From Rhodospirillaceae bacterium (lineage in GTDB: Bacteria > Pseudomonadota > Alphaproteobacteria > UBA8366), in contig PBOR01000017.1 in the NCBI GenBank assembly GCA_002724395.1, positions 1-46,512 of the forward strand: 46,512 bases of DNA, in the 5' to 3' direction. Shown here in pieces: positions 17,496 to 24,522 of the stretch. Numbering within the stretch: the stretch's first letter is position 1; every line of letters starts with the position of its first letter. The translations under genes were made by a program, and so were the position numbers. Under the pieces are notes generated by a model that ran no database searches, was not told the DNA's origin, and worked only from the letters and a program-made list of their open reading frames with translations.

Positions 17496-18653
17496 ATGTT
17501 CTACGGCTTCGAACGGCCCAATGGCACTGTAGGAGTGAGAAATCGCGTTGGTATCATCTCGCTGATGGATAATAGCAACGGGCTCGCTCGCAAAATTCAT
17601 GAGAATGTCCGCGGTACAGATTTGGTAACCGACCTATTCGGACGCAAGATGATTGGGCGCAATCATGAGATGCGCCTGAGAGCCATCCACGGTATGGCGA
17701 TGAACCCAAATATTGTCGGCGTTGTATTGGTCAGCTTGCACAAACCCTCGACGGATGCATTTGCAGGTCCCATCGCCAAAGCCGGCAAGGACGTAGAATG
17801 CGTCGCCTACCAGGAATACGGCAGCACGCTGCGCGCAATCGAAGCCGGGATCGTCGCTGCAGCCAAGATGGTCCGGAAATGCACAGATACTCAGCGTACC
17901 GAACAACCTCTTTCTAAATTAATTTTTGGCGCCGAATGCGGCGGTTCTGATTTCAGCAGTGGGCTATCCGGTAATCCGGCACTCGGTCATGCGGCGGACC
18001 TACTCATGGATGCGGGCGGCTCTGTGGTTCTTTCAGAAACAGCCGAAATCATGGGTGCCGAACACCTACTTGCTGAGCGGGCCGTGAACCAAGGCGTTGC
18101 CGCCGACATCATCCAAGCGATTGCCGACATGGAAGAAATGTCACGCATGGGCGGCGTAGACGACATCCGCAAAACCAATCCATCTGCTGACAACATTAAT
18201 GGCGGCCTCACCACTCTGGCCGAAAAAGCGCTAGGTGCAGTTAAGAAGGCGGGTACAAAACCGTTGCAAGGGGTCGTGGATTACTGCGAGCAAATTGACC
18301 CGGAACCACCAGGCTTCTATTTTATGAGTACTCCTGCTCCGGCATGCGAATCCATGACTGGCTTCGCCGCAGGGGGCTGCCAAATCATCGGCTTCAATAC
18401 CGGCTTAGGACAACCCTCGTCACACCCATTTTCACCGACCATAAAAATTAGCGGAAATCCGCTCACTGCCTCCCGAGGCTTCGACGATCTCGACGTGGAT
18501 GTAAGCGATATTATGCGGGGCGAAATGTCGATCGAAGAAGGTGGAGTGAAAATTTACGAAGAACTCCTTGCAGTCGCCAATGGCCGCCATACTTATGCCG
18601 AGCTTTACGACACGGGCGTATCAACGATTGGCGTGGCAGGGGCGAGTTTTTAA
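17496..18653 (+). CDS. UxaA-family dehydratase, large (catalytic) subunit
   Basis: 385 residues matching the C-terminal part of UxaA/GarD hydro-lyases: YGFERPNGTVGVRN at the start, a GAECGGSDFSSGLSGNPA core, SETAEIMGAEHLLAERA, STPAPACESMTGFAAGGCQ and PTIKISGNP. The conserved Cys/His/Glu residues that bind the catalytic metal in this family lie in these blocks. It starts 50 bases after the SAF-domain gene with AGGGAGA, so the two are an operon. The sugar acid cannot be named; altronate, galactarate and sulfolactate enzymes share the fold. Confidence 0.9.
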   Translation: MFYGFERPNGTVGVRNRVGIISLMDNSNGLARKIHENVRGTDLVTDLFGRKMIGRNHEMRLRAIHGMAMNPNIVGVVLVSLHKPSTDAFAGPIAKAGKDVECVAYQEYGSTLRAIEAGIVAAAKMVRKCTDTQRTEQPLSKLIFGAECGGSDFSSGLSGNPALGHAADLLMDAGGSVVLSETAEIMGAEHLLAERAVNQGVAADIIQAIADMEEMSRMGGVDDIRKTNPSADNINGGLTTLAEKALGAVKKAGTKPLQGVVDYCEQIDPEPPGFYFMSTPAPACESMTGFAAGGCQIIGFNTGLGQPSSHPFSPTIKISGNPLTASRGFDDLDVDVSDIMRGEMSIEEGGVKIYEELLAVANGRHTYAELYDTGVSTIGVAGASF

Positions 18654-18757
18654 CCTGCCTGCACATTAATCAGTAAATGCCGACGATTACACATTTAGAT
18701 ACAACGAATGCGGAGCGCCTTTACCGAGTAGTTAGATAATAATGGCTTAAATTACAT

Positions 18758-19624
18758 TTATTCAGGTACTATTTCGCGTGCTTTTAAATCATCTAAATCC
18801 GGAAGGCGGAAATGTATCAATTCGGTTTCATCGATAGCGGTTAGTGCAATTATTTCCTCCGGATCGAGATAGAATGTAGTACCCCAACGGTAAGGATCGT
18901 TTGCAGCTGTGCCCACACCCTTTAAGACGAAATAGATATCGCGTCCATCGGTACCAAGATCATATGTGATATCCGAACCGAGTTTAATAAAACCAGACGC
19001 CGTATTGCGCTCTGTAAAGACACCCATGGGTTTTTCATAAACTCCGTCTGTGTCCTTAACCGGGCGCCATTTGAAATTGTCGGGTTTCATCAGAAATGGC
19101 GTCTCGTAGCGGGGCTCAGGATATTTTAGAGGGCGTTGCATAATGTGTTCCCAGATTGCCCGACTGCCCTCCACATTACGTTTGCCGGGTAGCTCAGGAT
19201 TACGGTGAAATACACCGTCTTTAAAAGTGCCCATTGACTGCAATTCCTTGGCAGCCTTCAACTGTTCGCTGCGACTGATATAACCGCCGCCGCTGGCGCC
19301 TCCGCACTGCAAGCAGAGCACAGTTAAATCATTTTTATCCAATTGAGTTTGTGGTCCGTAGTAAACTGCTTCGGGAAAATAGCCAAGCATACCAGTTTCC
19401 AAAGTGCCGGTTCTGGAATAGTCCGCCGTGCCCTCCAGCTGATAGCGGAACTGTTCGAATGTATGGCGGTGTCGGGGCGAAAATCGCGCTTCAGAACGTG
19501 AAATCACTAGAGAAAAGTTATCGATTCCCGCTTCGCCCTCAAGTAGTAACTTTCGATAGGCTGCCCCTTCACGATGGATAGAGGCCTTACTGGATACAGT
19601 TTCGTCGCTTTGAACGATTTTCAT
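18758..19624 (-). CDS. cupin-fold protein in the UGSC selenoprotein operon
   Basis: 288 residues. A metal-cupin pattern is present near 55-70 (SPRHRHTFEQFRYQLEG: H-x-H, then E). A second beta-rich half ends in YFVLKGVG and TTFYLDPEEIIALTAID. It resembles bicupin oxygenase or isomerase-like proteins, but the reaction is not recognisable. ATG 19624 lies four bases after the stop of the class II aldolase gene, with AAGGAA inside that gene's last codons, so translation is likely coupled. It is the last gene of the five-gene operon that starts at 23002, and it ends before the convergent UxaA pair. Confidence 0.75.
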   Translation of the reverse strand: MKIVQSDETVSSKASIHREGAAYRKLLLEGEAGIDNFSLVISRSEARFSPRHRHTFEQFRYQLEGTADYSRTGTLETGMLGYFPEAVYYGPQTQLDKNDLTVLCLQCGGASGGGYISRSEQLKAAKELQSMGTFKDGVFHRNPELPGKRNVEGSRAIWEHIMQRPLKYPEPRYETPFLMKPDNFKWRPVKDTDGVYEKPMGVFTERNTASGFIKLGSDITYDLGTDGRDIYFVLKGVGTAANDPYRWGTTFYLDPEEIIALTAIDETELIHFRLPDLDDLKAREIVPE

Positions 19625-19628
19625 GGAC

Positions 19629-20414
19629 CTATTCCTTGAAGCTAGGGTCCATGCGCTCGCATAACCGAAGTACGGCACCCCAATCCTTTGCACCCGCCGA
19701 GTGCGGTGTGTTTTCGATCTGGTCGCGAGCGTGCTCGCACACTGCACGTGGCGGCATCACAAAGTTACCATCACCCGCACTTAAAGCTGCCACTTGGCCT
19801 TGGCAAGACATTTCCAGCATATGATGAACGGTGAATGTCTCTTTGATAGTTTTACCGCACACCAAGGCTCCGTGATTGCGAAGCAACATCCACCAACCGT
19901 CATCGCCCAGGTCTTTTAAAAGAGGGTCGCGCATAGACGGATCGAACTCGAATCCGCCAAAATCGTGATAGCGGATGCGCTCGAAGAAACGCATGGAATG
20001 TTGGGTTAAGGGCAGCAAGCCATCCTTGTGGGAAGATACGCCCATAGCGGCAGGTGTATGGGTATGAAAGACCACATTGATGTCTTCGCGCGCCTTTAAA
20101 ATACCCGCATGAATTACTAACCCTCCGCCTTTCAACTTCGGCAAATTATCCTGTCCTGGCGTGCCGTCGAGGCAGTATTTCTGTAATGAGGATGCAGTAA
20201 CTTCTTCGAACATGAAGTCGAACGGCTTAATCAGCATTTTATCCGGCTCGTCAGGGACCCGAACAGAAAGATGGTTATAAGTAAGGTCGTCGACCCCGTA
20301 ATGGCTCAGCGCTCGATGAGCGGCGGCGAGATCGACCCTTGCTTCCCATTCAGCTTCCGAGACTTGATGTTGTAAGCTTTTACCTCTTGCGAGCGTGAAT
20401 GCGGCTATGGTCAT
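19629..20414 (-). CDS. class II aldolase/adducin family protein
   Basis: 261 residues. Class II aldolase hallmarks: LTYNHLSVRVP (phosphate/anion-binding strand), zinc ligands in VVFHTHTPAAMG and the later His in LLRNHGALVCG. These enzymes cleave or form C-C bonds next to a carbonyl, or decarboxylate, using zinc; no phosphate-specific subgroup can be set. A G-rich GGGGGGA site precedes ATG 20414. It starts 26 bases after the second selenoprotein stop and is followed within four bases by the cupin gene. It probably processes the substrate or product of the selenoenzyme; this is inferred from position only. Confidence 0.88.
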   Translation of the reverse strand: MTIAAFTLARGKSLQHQVSEAEWEARVDLAAAHRALSHYGVDDLTYNHLSVRVPDEPDKMLIKPFDFMFEEVTASSLQKYCLDGTPGQDNLPKLKGGGLVIHAGILKAREDINVVFHTHTPAAMGVSSHKDGLLPLTQHSMRFFERIRYHDFGGFEFDPSMRDPLLKDLGDDGWWMLLRNHGALVCGKTIKETFTVHHMLEMSCQGQVAALSAGDGNFVMPPRAVCEHARDQIENTPHSAGAKDWGAVLRLCERMDPSFKE

Positions 20415-20440
20415 CTCACCATCCCCCCAATATATCTTTT

Positions 20441-20968
20441 TTAGACGTTGCCCCTCAGCGTTTTAAAAATCGGCGTAAACGCGTTATAAGCAATTTCTTG
20501 AAGTTCGTCCTTGGACCGGTTCTGAATAGGATGTTCCACCCATATGATCTCCGGCTCAAAGCCAAGAGATTTGGATTGTGCAGCAGCGGCGGGTTTGAAT
20601 TCCGTCGTGGCTACCATTAACCCAGGGACGCCCAATTGGTCTAATGCATTCATGTCATGCAAACTGCACGACGTGCATGAGCCTCAATCGGCCAAGCTTT
20701 CGACAACAATATCGGCTTCTTGGACAATGGCCTGAATAATCTCCGGTGCAGCATTCTTGGAATTACTTGCCTTGCGATAACGCTTAACCGCAAATCCCTC
20801 TTCCGTAAATTTAGTTTCAATATGGTCAAGGAACTCATCAGAGCGCTCCTTGGCGATATCCAACAATGCGACCGTTTTACCATTGATATCGTTGGGTAAG
20901 GGCGTACGGGCACGCAAACTAGCCGCCGCTTCACTGGTTGGATCACGAAGATAGGTGGTGTCGGACAT
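20441..20968 (-). CDS. UGSC-family selenoprotein, copy 1 (in-frame UGA = Sec95)
   Basis: The frame from ATG 20968 meets a TGA at 20686-20684 and then continues in the same phase to a TAA at 20443-20441, giving 175 residues with Sec at 95. The junction reads VESLAD-U-GSCTSCSLHDMN, the U-G-S-C motif of the UGSC (seleno)protein family, extended here to U-x-x-C-x-x-C (U95, C98, C101). After it come LDQLGVPGLMVATTEFKPAAAA and IIWVEHPIQ, a Rossmann-like half. AGAGGAGAGG precedes the start. The neighbouring gene has the same UGA at the same codon with the downstream protein conserved, which excludes random decay. Selenocysteine suggests a redox or reductive-cleavage role. No selA, selB, selC or selD is in the window, so they must be elsewhere. 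Confidence 0.93.
20655..20680 (-). promoter_or_regulatory. candidate SECIS hairpin of selenoprotein copy 1
   Basis: Starting three bases after the UGA, TCATGCA pairs perfectly with TGCATGA, enclosing a 12-base loop (CGTCGTGCAGTT). A competing 5-bp hairpin TGCAC-GTC-GTGCA lies inside. Bacterial SECIS elements are hairpins just behind the UGA within the coding region and bind SelB, so the place fits. The exact fold is not proven. Confidence 0.5.
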
Positions 20969-20993
20969 AATGCCTCTCCTCTCACTTCAAATT

Positions 20994-21521
20994 TTAAGCA
21001 TTGCCTTTTAGTGTTTCGATAATTGTGGGAAACGCATCATAGGCGATTTCCTTGAGTTCGTCTTTGGTCCGGTTCTGAATGGGATGGTCAACCCAAATGA
21101 TCTCCGGTTCAAAGCCAAGAGATTTAGATTGTGCCGCAGCGGCCGGTTTGAATTCTGTCGTGGCCACCATTAATCCGGGGACGCCTAATTGGTCTAATGT
21201 ATTCATGTCATGCAAACTGCACGATGTGCATGAACCTCAATCGGCCAAGCTTTCGACGACCAGATCCGCTTCTTGAATAATCGCCTGAATGATTTCGGTC
21301 GCCGCTGGCTTTGACATCGTAGCCTTGCGGAAACGTTTGACGGTAAACCCGTCGTCGGAAAATTGGGCTTCAATATGATCAAGAAACTCCATACTTCTTT
21401 CCTTCGAAATATCCAGTAACGCGATTGTTTTGCCCGCAATATCGTCCGGCATAGGAATACTTTTGCGCATACTTGCCATCGCTTCATTGGTCGGGTCACG
21501 GAGATATGTGATTTCAGCCAT
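20994..21521 (-). CDS. UGSC-family selenoprotein, copy 2 (in-frame UGA = Sec95)
   Basis: Same plan as its neighbour: ATG 21521, TGA at 21239-21237 as codon 95, TAA at 20996-20994, 175 residues with Sec. The motif is again U-G-S-C-T-S-C after ESLAD. AAGGAGGG precedes the start. By my count about 28 of the first 94 residues differ from copy 1 but only about 11 of the last 81, so the Sec-bearing half is the more conserved. It follows the thioredoxin-fusion gene by 41 bases and precedes copy 1 by 25 bases. The N-terminal half (KTIALLDISKERSMEFLDHIE) looks like a small alpha/beta domain. The two proteins may form a heterodimer or act on different substrates. Confidence 0.93.
21208..21233 (-). promoter_or_regulatory. 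candidate SECIS hairpin of selenoprotein copy 2
   Basis: The same 7-bp inverted repeat as in copy 1 (TCATGCA/TGCATGA, loop CATCGTGCAGTT) begins three bases behind the UGA at 21239-21237. The only loop difference from copy 1 is one base (G to A), and the inner hairpin TGCAC-ATC-GTGCA is also kept. Conservation is partly forced by the protein sequence. Confidence 0.5.
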
Positions 21522-21562
21522 TGTCTACCCTCCTTTTGTTTTGCCTAGCGTGATGAGGACCT

Positions 21563-23002
21563 CTAAAACTCATGGGTGACGGGTTGAATTTCATCGTGAT
21601 TACGACCTCCACCCCATCCACCAATAATAGCTGTTTGCAAGCCCGCTGTCCCGCCTGCACGAATGAGTAATATTCCGTGATCACGCCAGAATTTCGGCAC
21701 CATTTCTTCCGCCATGGCTGGATCAATACCGGCATCTATACCATGCGCGCCTTTGATTAAATCCTTACCAGGACGCGTCGTATAATGATGGAGTGCTTCT
21801 TCAATTTCTTTTCGACCCCAACCGTCTTCTTTATAAATTCGGTAATGTTCCGGCGATATTGCAACGATGACATTCGCTGATTGTGCCTTCTTTGGGTGCA
21901 GTTCGTTAACCAACGACATGGACAGAGAGCGCGCGAGCTGATCTGCGGAGCGGGCAAAGTCATCTGCAAAGGCCTGTGTACCGTGACCATGATGAAGTGT
22001 CACCGCATTTGAGCCAGGGGTGCAGCCGCGCGAAACATGCAGCGGTTCCCATTCTGGGTCGGTTTCGTCCTCGGCAAAGCAGAAGGTGTATTTACCAGGG
22101 TTACCAAATACAGCACGGTCAATCTCACCAGGACGTCCGCCGCCCACATTGCGAACGATAAGCTGCAATGTTCGGCCGATGGTAGCGTTAGCACGATTGC
22201 CTTGGCCAAAGACGTTATGCCCCCAATTCATGCCGATAGACTTAGTAATCGGTCCATTGACGCAAATCACCGGACCAGAGAAAAATAGCGTACATAGCAC
22301 TCCGTGAAGCGTGAATTTCGGATTAAGTGCCGCCTCGACGGTAGCAAGAATTACCGGCATATATTCGGGCCTTGCTCCTGCCATTACCGCGTTGATAGCA
22401 ATTTTTTCCACCGTACATTCCATATAATCTGGTGGCATAAGTCCCAGAACTTCTTCCGGTGACCGGTCCGTACCCGATAGCATACGGAGAATGCGGTCAT
22501 CGGTTGGCGGAACGATGGGGAGACCATCCGTCCATCCCCGATCAAATGCCTGCTCTACAGGATCATCCCATTCAGAAAACTCAATTTTACGCGATTTCAT
22601 TGGCACTTTACCGTAGCGTGCTTGTAGTTGCTCAGGCACGCCGGGTTCCACCGATTTCGAGCCACATCCCGGTTGATTATCCGGCAAACCCTCACCAAGC
22701 CCCTGGATACCGGTAAATTTCTCCCAATCTGCCCGGTTCCAGCCAAATACTCGCTCGCTTTCCTTACCGCCGTCTTGGCGGATCAAGGTAGGAACAAACT
22801 CAATGTCATGGTAAAAACTTTGCTCCAGCGTCCGGTCATCAATGACGCCCTTTACACTCTCGGGAAAAGAGGGATCATCTTGCGAATAGACCGTCAGCAG
22901 CGTGCCCGTTTCCTGTAATCGCTCCAAAACAGGCACCACCAATTCGCAGGTAGGACAATCGCGTTTTACAATCGCTATTAATCCATCATTTGATTTAGCC
23001 AT
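21563..23002 (-). CDS. thioredoxin-like domain fused to a large UGSC-operon domain of unknown function
   Basis: 479 residues. Positions 8-110 form a thioredoxin-like domain with redox motif CPTC (C16, C19) and VPTLIRQDGG in place of the cis-Pro loop. After a linker (about 110-135) is a long domain with repeated Gly/Asn motifs: DGLPIVPPTDDRI, KIAINAVMAGARPEYMPVI, ICVNGPI, GNRANATIGRTLQL, FCFAEDETD and IGGWGGGRNHDE. I do not recognise an established fold or activity for it. There is no signal peptide. An AGGGGGA site precedes the ATG. It is the first gene of the operon with two UGSC selenoproteins, so the thioredoxin part probably reduces the Se-S centre of those proteins, and the large domain may be the catalytic or substrate-binding partner. 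That role is inferred. Confidence 0.8.
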   Translation of the reverse strand: MAKSNDGLIAIVKRDCPTCELVVPVLERLQETGTLLTVYSQDDPSFPESVKGVIDDRTLEQSFYHDIEFVPTLIRQDGGKESERVFGWNRADWEKFTGIQGLGEGLPDNQPGCGSKSVEPGVPEQLQARYGKVPMKSRKIEFSEWDDPVEQAFDRGWTDGLPIVPPTDDRILRMLSGTDRSPEEVLGLMPPDYMECTVEKIAINAVMAGARPEYMPVILATVEAALNPKFTLHGVLCTLFFSGPVICVNGPITKSIGMNWGHNVFGQGNRANATIGRTLQLIVRNVGGGRPGEIDRAVFGNPGKYTFCFAEDETDPEWEPLHVSRGCTPGSNAVTLHHGHGTQAFADDFARSADQLARSLSMSLVNELHPKKAQSANVIVAISPEHYRIYKEDGWGRKEIEEALHHYTTRPGKDLIKGAHGIDAGIDPAMAEEMVPKFWRDHGILLIRAGGTAGLQTAIIGGWGGGRNHDEIQPVTHEF

Positions 23003-23243
23003 TTTTCCCCCTTAGTTTGTTTTATTTTAGCACACGGAGAGGGGGAAGAAGAGTCTCTCTTAATAGATCCGCAAGTATTGCACCGTCTATCTTTTTTCAG
23101 TCTAAACCGCGTGTGGGAGCAAGGTGCAATACCTGAATAGGAGGCGGAAAATATATCCAAAACCCAAGAAAGGTATTCTTAGCTGTCAATCGCATATGTC
23201 GACAAAACTCTGGTCAACCCGAAATCCTTTTCGCCCGTTACTC

Positions 23244-23594
23244 TCAACTAGTCTTGACCAAACCAACCTTGTTGCCCTGCGGATCTTGAAATACCGCAAA
23301 GCTTACCATACCGGGAATATTAGTTAGTGGCACGACAACCTCTCCGCCCATATCTTCAATCCGCTCAAGATATTCTTCTGGGTCATCTACTTCAACATAG
23401 ACCAGCACACCAGGAGCGTGCTCGCTTTCGAAGAGACCACCACCGATCCCCTGCTTGTCCGCATCAGTATCTACCAAGCCATAGCCAAGTGGATTGTTAT
23501 CCTTAATCTTCCAGCCAAACAAATCTTGATAGAACCCTTTAAGTTCCTTGCGGTTGGTAGCATGAATTTCAAAATGAACGACGGGATTTCCCAT
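23244..23594 (-). CDS. VOC (glyoxalase/bleomycin-resistance-like) family protein
   Basis: 116 residues with two beta-alpha-beta-beta-beta modules. The first starts PVVHFEIHATNRKELKGFYQDLFGWKI, with a metal-type His at the HFEIHA strand. The second starts LVYVEVDDPEEYLERIEDMGG and ends FAVFQDPQGNKVGL, the standard family end. It is close to the small CFP-30B/lactoylglutathione-lyase-like group, whose reactions are mostly unknown. A good AGGAGACG site is present. It follows the THI5-like gene by 30 bases on the same strand and precedes the selenoprotein operon by about 240 bases, so it may share transcription with the former. Confidence 0.9.
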   Translation of the reverse strand: MGNPVVHFEIHATNRKELKGFYQDLFGWKIKDNNPLGYGLVDTDADKQGIGGGLFESEHAPGVLVYVEVDDPEEYLERIEDMGGEVVVPLTNIPGMVSFAVFQDPQGNKVGLVKTS

Positions 23595-23624
23595 GTCACG
23601 TCTCCTATGCTGATTGTCGTCTTC

Positions 23625-24518
23625 CTATTTAACAAACCGCATGTCGGCTATTTCGTCATATGGAATTTCGCGACTTATCAGCCCCCCGGACAGAAGCCCT
23701 GCCCGCAACCGCTTTATGCCTTGGACATTCAGCATTGGGGTTTTATTCCATATACCACCTTGTTTGTAACGCTCAATCGCTGGCGTTATAAGATCGATAT
23801 CAAAATCCGGAAAGTACGGCGAGACCACTTCCGCCAACTCAATGGCAGAGTGGCTGTGAACCCAATCTAGTGTCTTAGCCATAGCATTAGTCATAGCTTG
23901 TAGTTCATCGCTTCGATCATCCAAAATTTGCCGGCGGGCGTAATAGCTAGTATAGGCACAGGGTCCTCGAGCGGAGGCTTCAAACCAAAGGTGCCCCCCA
24001 TCGCATAGAAGCATTTCCGCGTAAGGTTCAAGCACCTGAACCGCATCTAATTTTCCGGCCTTAAATGCTTCCATGTTTTCCGGAACAGTATTTCCATCGA
24101 ACCTATTAAGGTCAGCCGGATTAATACCCTCGCGGCGCAAATCCTCTTGCAGACAGAGCCAGGGCGTTACCGCCTCAATGAAATTACCGAACCGGACCCC
24201 CAACAAGTCTGTGAGTTTAAAAGCTGGGTTGGGTTTGTTACCAATGATGTGAAACGGGTCACCGCCGACCACTTCACAAAAACAGACAAGATCACTAGTC
24301 GGGTCCTTATCATGAAAATGTAGTACGCGCATGGGCCCTCCCCATGAAATCGCGTCGTCGCGTTCAAGGGATGCTTTAGCCCCTTCGCCAGGGGTATCGG
24401 ATTCCCCCATTACAACGGATACCCCTTCGGCCTCGAAGGCACCTATTTCGAAGGTTAAATAAAAGGGTGTGTAAAACAATGCGCGGAAATTTTCATAAAG
24501 CGTGATCGGTCCAGACAT
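23625..24518 (-). CDS. NMT1/THI5-like (ABC substrate-binding-fold) protein without signal peptide
   Basis: 297 residues of the SsuA/THI5 periplasmic-binding fold: YTPFYLTFEIGAFEAEGVSV at the start, then SWGGPMRVL, GVRFGNFIEAVTPWLCLQEDL, and MEAFKAGKLDAVQVLEPYAE. It begins directly with MSGPITLYENFRALFYTP, so no Sec or lipoprotein signal is visible. No ABC permease or ATPase gene is adjacent. It may be cytoplasmic, as are pyrimidine-precursor enzymes of the THI5 type, or use another route. Its start is four bases after the PAP2 stop, with AAGGAAT upstream. The ligand is unknown. Confidence 0.75.
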   Translation of the reverse strand: MSGPITLYENFRALFYTPFYLTFEIGAFEAEGVSVVMGESDTPGEGAKASLERDDAISWGGPMRVLHFHDKDPTSDLVCFCEVVGGDPFHIIGNKPNPAFKLTDLLGVRFGNFIEAVTPWLCLQEDLRREGINPADLNRFDGNTVPENMEAFKAGKLDAVQVLEPYAEMLLCDGGHLWFEASARGPCAYTSYYARRQILDDRSDELQAMTNAMAKTLDWVHSHSAIELAEVVSPYFPDFDIDLITPAIERYKQGGIWNKTPMLNVQGIKRLRAGLLSGGLISREIPYDEIADMRFVK

Positions 24519-24522
24519 TTTT

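Noticed and set aside
20684-20686. TGA read as a true stop giving two small genes
   Set aside because: The downstream part has no ribosome site or credible start (a TTG just after the Cys motif). The same UGA is found in the neighbouring paralogue with the protein conserved on both sides.
23418-23870. 150-codon plus-strand frame over the VOC and THI5-like genes
   Set aside because: It covers two supported minus-strand genes and shows no domain.
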